Shown here piece after piece: positions 23,432 through 31,885 of a DNA stretch of 64,000 bases (position 1 is its first letter; the number at the start of each line of letters is the position of its first letter). The notes beneath the pieces were generated by a model. It was not told where the DNA came from, searched no databases, and worked only from the letters and a program-made list of their open reading frames with translations. This DNA comes from Chitinophagaceae bacterium (GTDB taxonomy: Bacteria > Bacteroidota > Bacteroidia > Chitinophagales > Chitinophagaceae), in the NCBI GenBank assembly GCA_021151685.1, contig JAGKWS010000001.1, positions 1 through 64,000 on the forward strand, written 5' to 3'. Made by a program: the position numbers and the translations under genes.

Positions 23432-26400
23432 CTATTCTTCCTCTATCTTGGGCGGCATCAGCTTGTACACTACCGGTGTAACCACGCGCGATAGTACGGT
23501 AGAACTGATGAGCCCACCAATAAGTACTATAGCCAATGGTGCTATGAGCGGATTGGTAGAGATAGCAATAGGTATGAGACCACCTATGGCCGTGAGCGAG
23601 GTAAGAACAATGGGTAGGAAGCGCACCTCACCCGCCTCTTTGATAGCTTCATCGAGCCCCATACCCTGCCTGCGTAGCTGGTTGGTAAAGTCTACGAGCA
23701 GTATGGTATTCTTTACCTCTATACCGGCCAATGCTATGAGCCCAATGATGGCCACAAAAGACAGTGAGTTACCAGTCATCCACAGGGCCAGTGCAGCACC
23801 AACTATACCCAATGGTATTACGGACAGTACAATAAGCGTACTCTTGAACGTGCGGAACTCTAACACCAGTATGGCAATGAACATGAAAACAGTTACAATA
23901 ATGATGCTACCGAAACCACCGAATGAATTGTTGCGCGACTCGACCTCGCCCCCCATTTCGTAGCTGTAACCGGGCGCAAAACCAAAGTGGTCCATTTTGC
24001 CTGTCACCTCATTGATAACACGGTCGGTAAGGAAGCCCTTCTTTACAAATGCTTTTACCGACACTACCCTGCGTTTTTCCTGATGGTTGATGTTGAGTGG
24101 AGACGATTCCAGCTTCAGGTCGGCCAATTGCGACAATTGCACCGGTGCCCCTACGGCATTGTTGATGACCAATCCATTCAGCACATCGAGCGTGGGTTTG
24201 CCCTGCCTGATGCGGGTGAACAGCAAATCGTACTCATTACCATTTTCGTCGTTGTAATGACCAATGTTGAGCCCGGCTATAGCCATGCGCACGGCACGGT
24301 CTATACTGGCTACAGGAACGCCCAGCATCTGTGCCTTCTCGCGGTTGATGTGTACCCGGATGTCGGAATTGAGTATCGCTACCGGATTGTCTACATATAT
24401 AGTACCGGGCGTTTGTTTCAGCATGGTTTCTACCCGTGCTGCCATTTGCCGCAGGCTGTCCAGATCTTCGCCAAACAAACGAACCTCTACCGGTGCCAAT
24501 TGTTGGGGGCCCTGCTCGAAGTTGCGCACCTCTACCTTGGCACCTGTATAGGGTGTCCATTTGGCACGCAACTTCTCTATGAGTGCCAGTTTTTCATCGG
24601 GATTGGTATGCCTGTCCAACTGCACAAACACCTGCGCAAAATTGCTGCGCTCGTTCTCTTGCGCCTCATTGTAGTAGATCATTGGGTTGCCCTTGCCGCT
24701 GTGTGTGGCAAAGTATTGTATCAATGGTTCTTTCTTCAGCTCGGCCTCTATGGCACGGGCCACACTATCGGTACGGGCTACGCTGCTTTGTGGTGGCGTA
24801 TTGATGTTGACAAAGAACTGAGGTTTCTCTGATGCGGGGAACAAGCTAAAACCAATGATTTTGAATACCCCCATGGCACCACCAAAGAAGGCAATAGCCA
24901 CCATTATGGTGAGTACAGGACGCTGCATAGCCCCATCGAGCAGGCGGCCATAGCTGCCGTGTATGAGCTTCTTGAGGGCACGCATAAAGATATTACCCTC
25001 GGGATTGGTATGCTCCTTCAGCATTTTGCTGGACAGGAACGGAATAATGGTGAGCGATACAAATAACGATGCCAGCACGCAGAAGATAACCGCCAACGGC
25101 AGGCAACGAATGAAGTCGCCGGCACCCTCTGGCATAAATACCAGCGGCATAAAGGCAATGATAAGCGTAACCGTACAGCCCAACACTGCCAGCCCTATTT
25201 GTTTGGTAGCCTTGAGGGTAGCCTCCATGCGGCTGTGGCCTTCCAGCATCCACCGTTCTATGTTCTCTACCACTACTATACTATCATCGACCAACAATCC
25301 CAATGCCACTACAAGACCTACAATACTCAGCTGATTGAGGTTGTACCCAAACAGATTGAGCAATACAATGCCAATAGACAGGGATAGCGGTATTGATATC
25401 ATAACGATGATGGCCGGACGGCTGCCGAGTGGCAATAGGGTAATAGCCACCAGCAGTATGGCTATGATGAAATCTTTACCCAAGCCTGCCAAACGCATGT
25501 TCACATTATCGGCCTGATCGAAGTGTACCACCATATCTATGTTGGCGGGCAATGTTTTCTTGAACTGTTCCAACAATGGTTTGTACTGATCTTGCGACCG
25601 CGATATATTTTCACCATCCTTTTGCGCGGCCACAACAAACACTGCCCTATGGCCATTCAGGCGGGTAAGGTAGGTCTCATCGTCATAACCGTAGTAGACC
25701 CTTGCCACATCCTTCAGGCGCACAATCTTACCGTTGGCCGAGTATACTATTGAATTACTGATATCCTCCAAAGAGCGGAAATTGCCACTGGTTTTTATGT
25801 TGTACGTCTTGCCGGCAGCATCTATACTACCACCGGGTATGTTGGTGTTTTCGCTTTGCAGGTTGGCTACCAGTGCCATAATGGGTATGTGCATCTGCGC
25901 CAACTTTTCTATATCGGCCTCTATGCGCACCTGCCGTGGTGGCAAGCCCGATAGTTTTACATTCTTCAGTGCAGGCAGTTTTTCCAGCTCTTCCTGCAAC
26001 CTTTTGGCATAGTTGTTCAGTTTGTCCTTGGGTGCATTCTCTGATACCAATGCTATCTGCAAAATATTTACATCGGACGGCTGGTACTTCATTACATCCA
26101 GCTTTCTGATGTCGGCAGGCAACTGCCCGCGCAGGCTGTTTACCGCACGTACTATTTCCTGATACTTGGCATCTACATCGCTGTTATAGACATATTCGGC
26201 CCGTATGACGGCTACCCCATCGCTGATGGTGGTACGGATACGCTTCATGTTTTCAAGTGCGTATATTTCTTTCTCGATAGGTTTTACCACCAGTTCTTCC
26301 ATATCCTTAGGACTGGCTCCGGGGTACACCACTACAACCGGGAACACGGGGGCGTGCATCTCGGGGTCCTCGGACCGGGGCATGTTCATGATGGTGGTAA

Positions 26401-26476
26401 TACCCAACACAATGATCATGACAAATATTACCAGCGTAAACTGATAATTTTTTACAGCATAGTTCGAAATCTTCAT
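23432..26476 (-). CDS. RND-family efflux permease
   Basis: This 1014-residue inner-membrane pump has the RND architecture: an N-terminal helix followed by the large porter loop (PGASPKDMEELVVKPIE), then helices containing LLVDDSIVVVENIERWM near residue 400 with the proton-relay aspartates, a second porter half, and a second helix set ending with IEVKNTILLVDFTNQLR. It should export drugs, bile salts or other amphiphiles using the proton gradient, with the adaptor and TolC-type channel encoded just upstream. It is the last gene of the operon, 18 bases after the adaptor gene. The substrate range cannot be read from sequence. Confidence 0.95.
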   Translation of the reverse strand: MKISNYAVKNYQFTLVIFVMIIVLGITTIMNMPRSEDPEMHAPVFPVVVVYPGASPKDMEELVVKPIEKEIYALENMKRIRTTISDGVAVIRAEYVYNSDVDAKYQEIVRAVNSLRGQLPADIRKLDVMKYQPSDVNILQIALVSENAPKDKLNNYAKRLQEELEKLPALKNVKLSGLPPRQVRIEADIEKLAQMHIPIMALVANLQSENTNIPGGSIDAAGKTYNIKTSGNFRSLEDISNSIVYSANGKIVRLKDVARVYYGYDDETYLTRLNGHRAVFVVAAQKDGENISRSQDQYKPLLEQFKKTLPANIDMVVHFDQADNVNMRLAGLGKDFIIAILLVAITLLPLGSRPAIIVMISIPLSLSIGIVLLNLFGYNLNQLSIVGLVVALGLLVDDSIVVVENIERWMLEGHSRMEATLKATKQIGLAVLGCTVTLIIAFMPLVFMPEGAGDFIRCLPLAVIFCVLASLFVSLTIIPFLSSKMLKEHTNPEGNIFMRALKKLIHGSYGRLLDGAMQRPVLTIMVAIAFFGGAMGVFKIIGFSLFPASEKPQFFVNINTPPQSSVARTDSVARAIEAELKKEPLIQYFATHSGKGNPMIYYNEAQENERSNFAQVFVQLDRHTNPDEKLALIEKLRAKWTPYTGAKVEVRNFEQGPQQLAPVEVRLFGEDLDSLRQMAARVETMLKQTPGTIYVDNPVAILNSDIRVHINREKAQMLGVPVASIDRAVRMAIAGLNIGHYNDENGNEYDLLFTRIRQGKPTLDVLNGLVINNAVGAPVQLSQLADLKLESSPLNINHQEKRRVVSVKAFVKKGFLTDRVINEVTGKMDHFGFAPGYSYEMGGEVESRNNSFGGFGSIIIVTVFMFIAILVLEFRTFKSTLIVLSVIPLGIVGAALALWMTGNSLSFVAIIGLIALAGIEVKNTILLVDFTNQLRRQGMGLDEAIKEAGEVRFLPIVLTSLTAIGGLIPIAISTNPLIAPLAIVLIGGLISSTVLSRVVTPVVYKLMPPKIEEE

Positions 26477-26494
26477 GACGTTTCTTTTGCAGGT

Positions 26495-27535
26495 TTATTG
26501 AACGATACGAACCTTGCTATTATCGGTAAGGTAGGCACTACCCGATACCACCAGTTGCGTTACACTATCCAACCCTTCGGATATGAGCACCCTGTCGCGC
26601 TCCATACCCTGTATGGTTACCTTGATGCGGGTAGCGGTATTGTTGGGGCCTACGGCAAATACATAACCAAGGCTACCATCGGCATCCAGCAGAGCATCGT
26701 AGGGTATGTGCCATACCCTGATGGGCGAACCGCCCGTCATTTGTAACAGAGCCTTGCCATACATACCGCTAGCCAGTGCATCGGTACCGGTAGTGTTGAT
26801 TTTGATGTCGGCTGTAAAAAGGCCGGTTGCAGGGTCGGCAGCCTGTGCCTTGCGTGCTACTACCCCCGCCCACTCCTTGCCGGCATCGTTGGCTACTGTG
26901 GCCTTATCGCCCACCTTCAGTGCGGCCCACTGGCGGTCGCTGAGCCCCACCCGCAACTGCCAACCGGTCGATGCAGCCCCATTTACCTGAAATACAGGGG
27001 TGCCCGCACCTACTACCTGCCCCTCGCCCGCTATGCGGCGCAGCACAAAGCCACTTTTGGCAGCCCGCACCTCTGAATAGGTTCTGTTGAAACGTGCCGC
27101 CTCCAGTTGTTGGGTAGCCATATCGAGCGCGGTTTTGGCGTTCTGTACCTGCTCCAGAGTGGCTACACTGTCTTTATAGAGGTTCGATGCCCGGTTGTAA
27201 TCTCGTTTTGCTTTCTCCAGCGCAAGGGTAGCTTGCTGTACAGCCGCATCTATTTCGGTAAGCTTGAGGGTGGCCAGTAACTGACCCGTACGAATGGCAT
27301 CGCCCTCTTTTACCAATATCTTGTCTATAATGCCCCCTGTTTTGAAGGCCAGTACAGATTCATCATCTGTTGTAAACTGACCAGACACAGTTATAGAGCC
27401 CGACACCCCACCTTGTTCCAACGCCATTACGCGTACGGGTATTATATCTTCTACTGTCTTTTCGGCTGGTGCTTGTTTCTGGCCACATGCCGTAAGCACC
27501 ATCAGTGGCAACAGCCATATTGCTATTTGTTTCAT
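26495..27535 (-). CDS. Efflux RND periplasmic adaptor lipoprotein
   Basis: This 346-residue membrane-fusion protein has a lipobox (VLTACGQ; cysteine near residue 18), a barrel-sandwich start (FKTGGIIDKILVKEGDAIRTGQ), a helical hairpin with ALEKAKRDYNRASNLYKDSV, and the closing lipoyl half and beta-barrel (FNRTYSEVRAAKSGFVLRRI, then GDKATVAN). It bridges the RND pump and the TolC-type channel. It is the second structural gene of the operon, 21 bases after tolC and 18 before the pump. Length is typical. Confidence 0.93.
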   Translation of the reverse strand: MKQIAIWLLPLMVLTACGQKQAPAEKTVEDIIPVRVMALEQGGVSGSITVSGQFTTDDESVLAFKTGGIIDKILVKEGDAIRTGQLLATLKLTEIDAAVQQATLALEKAKRDYNRASNLYKDSVATLEQVQNAKTALDMATQQLEAARFNRTYSEVRAAKSGFVLRRIAGEGQVVGAGTPVFQVNGAASTGWQLRVGLSDRQWAALKVGDKATVANDAGKEWAGVVARKAQAADPATGLFTADIKINTTGTDALASGMYGKALLQMTGGSPIRVWHIPYDALLDADGSLGYVFAVGPNNTATRIKVTIQGMERDRVLISEGLDSVTQLVVSGSAYLTDNSKVRIVQ

Positions 27536-27556
27536 TGTATGTAGTATGTATGATGA

Positions 27557-28912
27557 TTAATTGAGTGGATATGATGCGGTATTTCTTTCTGTTTCGGCAA
27601 TGGCTATTTGCACAGCGGCTATGGCGGCGGCTGTCTGTAACCGGGCGGCAGTAAGCTGGTTTTGCGCATCCAGCAATTCTATATACAGCAAGGCCCCTTC
27701 GCGGTAGGCTTTCAGTTGGTCGTTGTAATACTTGGCGGCCAAATCTTCCTGCGCCATGGCACTGAGGTACGATGCTACGGCTGTTTTGTAATTGTTTTCG
27801 GCCTGTACCAGCTGTAACTTGTAGGCACTTTCGGCCTGGTCGTAGCGGGCATTGGTTTCCTGCACATTCAGGTCGGCCTGACGGGCTTTGTAGTGCGCCT
27901 GCCCCCATGCAAACAGGCTCCATTCCATACTTACCCCAAAGAAGTAGTAGCGCGACTTGTCGTTAAAAGCCCAATCGAACCCCTGTGAGCCCACATCCAG
28001 AAAGGTACTGAGCTTAGGTACCGCAGCCGCACGCTGCATTTGTGCGCTGAGGCCATACATATTGCGGCTTATGTTGAGTTGCTGCAACTCTTCGCGGGCG
28101 GCTACGCCATTGGCACTGCTGGTATTGGTACCGTATTGGGCTACAGCGGCTGTGTCTACCACTACATCGGCATCTAACTGGCGGTTGAGCAGAAAGTTGA
28201 AGTAGGCTTTGGCATTGCGGCTATTGTTTTCGGCGGCGGTGAGTTGTGCGGCTATTTTCTGCTGCTCGGCACGGGCACGGGTGAGTGCCGTACCATTGCG
28301 CACGCCGTTGCGTAGCAGACTTTCGTTCATGGTTACGTTACGGTCTACCAGTTGCAATGCCTCGCGGTATATGGCTATGGCCTGCAAGGACTGATAGTAT
28401 TGGTAATAGGCCGTCTTTACGTCCTTTACCAAGCTGCGCTTATACACATTTACCGAGGCCTGTTGCAGCGATATGGCCTGCTGTTTTATCTTTTTGTTGT
28501 AATACACCTCGGCATTAACCAGAGGCATGGCGGTGCGCACCTTGAGGTCATAAAAATTGTCGGGGTTCAGCAAAATAGAGGCATTCTCGAGTTGCGGAAA
28601 CTTGTTACTGGCCGTTAGCTGATTGAGCGTGCCGTATACGGGGTTCAGGAGGTCGCCAATGGGGAAGTCTATGGTACGGCCCCCACCCGCCTTTGTATAG
28701 TTGCCCATGGCGGTGACCGATGGCAGGAACAATGTGCGGGCCTCGCTGAGTGCCTGCATGGCCCTATCGAGCTGAAACTGTTGTTGTTTCACGCCTGTGT
28801 TGTTGGCCAGTGCGGTCTCTACATAGCCATCTAATGCGGTCTTGCTACCTGCAAAACCCAATGCAGATTGCAGCAGCATTAACGACGAAATGATAATAAT
28901 CTTTGTTGACAT
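27557..28912 (-). CDS. TolC-family outer-membrane efflux channel
   Basis: This 451-residue protein has a signal peptide (MSTKIIIISSLMLLQSALGFAG) and the tandem repeat architecture of TolC-like proteins: long helices with ALTRARAEQQKIAAQLTAAE and LVQAENNYKTAVASYLSAMAQ, and strand segments between them. It should form the outer-membrane channel of the tripartite pump encoded here. The start codon is directly preceded by the palindrome at 28913-28929, a likely TetR operator. It lies 32 bases after tetR. Confidence 0.92.
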   Translation of the reverse strand: MSTKIIIISSLMLLQSALGFAGSKTALDGYVETALANNTGVKQQQFQLDRAMQALSEARTLFLPSVTAMGNYTKAGGGRTIDFPIGDLLNPVYGTLNQLTASNKFPQLENASILLNPDNFYDLKVRTAMPLVNAEVYYNKKIKQQAISLQQASVNVYKRSLVKDVKTAYYQYYQSLQAIAIYREALQLVDRNVTMNESLLRNGVRNGTALTRARAEQQKIAAQLTAAENNSRNAKAYFNFLLNRQLDADVVVDTAAVAQYGTNTSSANGVAAREELQQLNISRNMYGLSAQMQRAAAVPKLSTFLDVGSQGFDWAFNDKSRYYFFGVSMEWSLFAWGQAHYKARQADLNVQETNARYDQAESAYKLQLVQAENNYKTAVASYLSAMAQEDLAAKYYNDQLKAYREGALLYIELLDAQNQLTAARLQTAAAIAAVQIAIAETERNTASYPLN

Positions 28913-28929
28913 ACTAAACAGTGTTTAGT
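28913..28929. promoter_or_regulatory. Palindromic operator candidate in front of tolC
   Basis: ACTAAACA-G-TGTTTAGT is a perfect 8+1+8 palindrome placed between tetR and tolC, touching the tolC start codon. It matches 15 of 17 positions of the site at 29588-29604 upstream of tetR. This is the expected operator pair for the adjacent TetR-family regulator. Confidence 0.65.
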
Positions 28930-28944
28930 TTATGGGTAAAAAAT

Positions 28945-29565
28945 TTACTTCTTTGTAAGCGTATCTATATAATGATCTAATGCCATATACATATTGGCCT
29001 TGCTCTCTTCGTCTGTCATGCGGGTCACCTTCATGCGGTAACATACCGATAGCGACATGAGCCCATGTGCCATAGCCCATACCGATAGTACGCCCTGTAG
29101 TGGATGGTGAAAATGTATGCGGTTTTGCATTACGCACTGGGTCATACAGTCTACCAGGAAGTTGAAAGCACAATCGCCGTTCTTCCACAGTTCGTTTTCT
29201 TCTACGGTGTTCATGGGTGCCTTCATGATGAACATCAGCTCGTATAACTGTGGGTTCTCCATACCAAATGTGAGGTAGGCATGCCCTATCTGACGTAGCT
29301 TTTCTATGGGGTCGGTTGATGTGGCGTGTTCTGTAAAGACATCTACCAACCGGCCAAAACATACCGCCTGCACATCGTACAGCAGCTCGTCTTTGTCTTT
29401 GTAGTAGAGGTAAATAGTGGCGGGACTGTACTCTATCTTGTCGGCCAGCTTGCGGATAGATACATTGTCGTAGCCCTCGTACATAAACATGTGCATGGCA
29501 GCATCTATGATGCTCTTCCTCATCTCTTGCTTATCCCTTTCCTTCCGCTCTGCTATACCCATCAC
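28945..29565 (-). CDS. TetR/AcrR-family repressor of the efflux operon
   Basis: This 206-residue regulator has the TetR N-terminal helix-turn-helix (AAMHMFMYEGYDNVSIRKLADKIEYSPATIYLYYKDKDELL, about 22-62), followed by a helical ligand-binding domain. It should bind the palindromes at 28913-28929 and 29588-29604 and be released by an efflux substrate. It is the first gene of the tetR-tolC-adaptor-pump set, all on the minus strand. The start may be at Met1 or Met2. Confidence 0.93.
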   Translation of the reverse strand: MMGIAERKERDKQEMRKSIIDAAMHMFMYEGYDNVSIRKLADKIEYSPATIYLYYKDKDELLYDVQAVCFGRLVDVFTEHATSTDPIEKLRQIGHAYLTFGMENPQLYELMFIMKAPMNTVEENELWKNGDCAFNFLVDCMTQCVMQNRIHFHHPLQGVLSVWAMAHGLMSLSVCYRMKVTRMTDEESKANMYMALDHYIDTLTKK

Positions 29566-29587
29566 TATTTATTTACGATGCAAATTT

Positions 29588-29604
29588 ACTGAACACTGTT
29601 TATT
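29588..29604. promoter_or_regulatory. Second TetR operator candidate, upstream of tetR
   Basis: ACTGAACACTGTTTATT is an imperfect palindrome 22 bases before the tetR start. It is 15 of 17 identical to the palindrome at 28913-28929 read in the opposite orientation. Autoregulation by the adjacent repressor is the simple explanation. Confidence 0.6.
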
Positions 29605-29727
29605 ATTTCCAAAAAAATCTTTTTAGGTTAGGTAGGATTGGTAAATTTATTTGATAAATCATACACCCAACTTGATGCCGGAAGTCTTTTGAGAGTGAAT
29701 GGCGGGATATAGTGGAACCGAAGTAAA

Positions 29728-30234
29728 ATGAAGAAGAGGAATATTTTGACAGGTGCTTTGAGTACTGCAACCATGTATTTGGTACATGTGTGCGTGTACT
29801 ATGTTAGCATGTTCATTTTGGCTGGCCAAGGCCATAAAAAGGAATCACTCAACCTTGCTGATGTCTCCGTCATACTACTGTTTATACTCGTTCCTTTCGT
29901 ATTCTTCAGATTGACATGGCGACCTGAGACACTCAGGACTGTAGCATTGTATATGGGGATAATTGTCCTGTTGCTGACATTTTTATTGATGCTATCTGGA
30001 AATGATACGAATTTCTATTTAGTGGAAGCAATATATGAATTCACTTTCGGACTCTTCCCTTTAGCAATATCATTATATAACAAATTTTTCGCAAACATTT
30101 TTTTCAGACCAAAGCAGCATTGCTCTGATAACTTTCTGTGTAGCTATGAATACCATATACCTGCAAATTCTTCTGTATATCTTTTTGTTATCGAAAAAGA
30201 TACTCAAAAAAAATATCTTGAACACGAAGAATAG
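29728..30234 (+). CDS. Orphan membrane protein of unknown function
   Basis: This 168-residue protein has about four hydrophobic segments (roughly 8-30, 45-62, 72-92 and 100-118) and a polar C-terminal tail of 45 residues. It is AT-richer than its neighbours, which hints at recent acquisition. No homologue or motif is recognised. The ribosome-binding context is weak (no clear SD), and an antisense frame overlaps it, but the hydrophobic pattern favours this strand. Confidence 0.5.
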   Translation: MKKRNILTGALSTATMYLVHVCVYYVSMFILAGQGHKKESLNLADVSVILLFILVPFVFFRLTWRPETLRTVALYMGIIVLLLTFLLMLSGNDTNFYLVEAIYEFTFGLFPLAISLYNKFFANIFFRPKQHCSDNFLCSYEYHIPANSSVYLFVIEKDTQKKYLEHEE

Positions 30235-30354
30235 CAGGGTGTAATTACAAAAAACTATGACCAGCAGTTGAAGCAAAGGCATATACGTACTACCGAACCA
30301 TTCTACAAAATACCTGGCTGTAAACAATACCGCTGGGCATCATAAAAAAAATGA

Positions 30355-30389
30355 TGCGTACTGCCATACCTGAGTAGAAGCAGTACGCA
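30355..30389 (-). terminator. Probable terminator of the C1q-like surface protein gene
   Basis: A perfect 10 bp stem (TGCGTACTGC/GCAGTACGCA) with a 15-base loop lies 53 bases beyond the stop at 30442 on the minus strand. Read on that strand, it is followed after a few bases by a run of eight T. Confidence 0.55.
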
Positions 30390-30441
30390 CCATGAATATG
30401 CATATAAGCATTATGCCTTGTGTTGCAAGGCGAAGTAGTTA

Positions 30442-31428
30442 TTACAACTTAAATATCATCATCTTGGTTGTACCATCTGTGGTAATCACGGCAGCGTTAA
30501 GATTATTTTGGTGTATCACAGAAAATGTAACAACATCGCCTGCCGAAAGGGCAACCATTGTATTGAGGAAACCACGAGACCCCGGAGAAGGTATATTGGT
30601 ACTGCCCGCCAGATACCCACCGGTGAATACCGTTGCACCATTTACAATGAGGTTAGGGGCCAGACCATTAGAAGTTCCTGAGGCCGTGCATATGTTTGTG
30701 CCAAAAAAATAAACACCGGCAGATGGGGCCGTAAAGGTAGTACCATTGAAGACAGAACTGCCAGATATAACATTATTGAAAGAAAACGCAGCGGGTGGCA
30801 CACTGGTGCCGCCCACAGGAATAGTAACAGAGGCCGTGTTGGTGGCATATGCTATTAACGAAGCACCACCGCCGCTGCCGCCGCTTGGTACGGCCCATGT
30901 GTTGTCGCCACGCAAAAATGTAGTGGAAGATGGTGTACCCGTGGCACTAAGGTCTGCCAGAGCCACGGAGCCTGCCAGATTCAGCTTGCTGTAGGCTATG
31001 GCGGCCGAAGAGCTAATATCTCCGTTCACAATAGTACCATCAAGTATTTTGCCAGATGTAATAGAATTGCTGGCCACAGATGGGTTGGGGTAAGTACCTG
31101 AGAGGTCGCCACCAGCAGCACCCGTAGGGGCACCACCGCCACCGCTCAAAGATGTCCATGCAGAGCCATTGTAAAAATAGAAACCAGCAGTAGCATCTGT
31201 CTGGTACACCAGCAAACCTGTTGCAGGCGATGAAATAGCCGTACGCTGTGCTGCCGTCATACGGGGTACCAACACACCCTGTGTAGTAGAACTCACATCC
31301 AGCATTGCCGATGCATGCGCTGTACTGCCAGAGGTATTTACGGCCATTCCCTGTGCTTTGGCTACACCAGCATTAAATGACAGTGCCAATACTAACAATG
31401 ACGTGCATAAAACAGTAAACTTTTTCAT
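30442..31428 (-). CDS. Secreted surface protein with tail-fibre-like N-terminus and C1q-like domain
   Basis: This protein of about 328 residues has a signal peptide (MKKFTVLCTSLLVLALSFNA...AKAQ), an N-terminal part of short repeats (SSTTQGVLVPRMTAAQRTA, TDATAGFYFYNGSAWTSL, GDLSGTYPNPSVASNSI), then a Ser/Gly linker and a C-terminal beta domain (about 190-328: AGVYFFGTNICTASG, LIVNGATVFTGGYL and VIHQNNLNAAVITTDGT) that reads as a C1q/TNF-like jelly roll. Similar N-terminal units are known from phage-tail-fibre-like surface proteins of Bacteroidota. It may be a trimeric surface adhesin. The frame opens at 31491, but the ATG at 31428 fits the signal peptide. The role is inferred. Confidence 0.76.
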   Translation of the reverse strand: MKKFTVLCTSLLVLALSFNAGVAKAQGMAVNTSGSTAHASAMLDVSSTTQGVLVPRMTAAQRTAISSPATGLLVYQTDATAGFYFYNGSAWTSLSGGGGAPTGAAGGDLSGTYPNPSVASNSITSGKILDGTIVNGDISSSAAIAYSKLNLAGSVALADLSATGTPSSTTFLRGDNTWAVPSGGSGGGASLIAYATNTASVTIPVGGTSVPPAAFSFNNVISGSSVFNGTTFTAPSAGVYFFGTNICTASGTSNGLAPNLIVNGATVFTGGYLAGSTNIPSPGSRGFLNTMVALSAGDVVTFSVIHQNNLNAAVITTDGTTKMMIFKL

Positions 31429-31885
31429 GATATATATGAAGCTGTGTGCTTTGTGAAGCGAAAATAATAAAATGTAATTAATAGCATACATAATAAATTT
31501 AACACTGCGAACAGAATAAAATATAAACAGTGACTATAAACCGTACACAAAAAAAACATAGACTCATATGTTACCCAAGATGCACCAATACCCATTATCA
31601 AACCAAACGTTTATAACCATTTGCCAGCCGGGATATGGCGAACACCCAATGTAGCAAAATTGTGTGGAAACAGCCCGGTACAAGCCGGCATATTCTATTT
31701 GTGGCACACGAGTGCTGCGCCAAAGGGGGCGCAATATTACTCGATGAAACAAAACAGCGACAGTATTTTTGCACAGGGCAGGCATTCGACTACAACAACA
31801 TGAAGCCGTTCGGAGAACGGGTTCTATCAGCAGTTCCGGTTCGCCCCCAATGGTAGAACGGGAACAACGGGGAGTAACAGGGTAA
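31429..31885. other. 457 bp gap with no recognised feature
   Basis: Between the C1q-like gene and mcrC there is no convincing gene, repeat or RNA. Two overlapping short frames (about 60 and 73 residues from 31621 and 31635) look random, with no start context. The stretch is moderately AT-rich near 31500. It may hold the promoter of the C1q-like gene and the 3' end of the mcrBC transcript, but I see no clear box. Confidence 0.5.

Noticed and set aside
23987..24832. Plus-strand frame of about 281 residues inside the RND gene
   Set aside because: It is antisense to a certain RND pump gene; composition reflects the reverse strand.
30073..30327. Minus-strand hydrophobic frame overlapping the orphan membrane protein
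   Set aside because: It is the reverse of a hydrophobic region; the plus-strand frame has a better start and a longer continuous pattern.
31621..31856. Two overlapping short frames in the gap beside mcrC
   Set aside because: They overlap each other in different frames and show no signal peptide, motif or start context.
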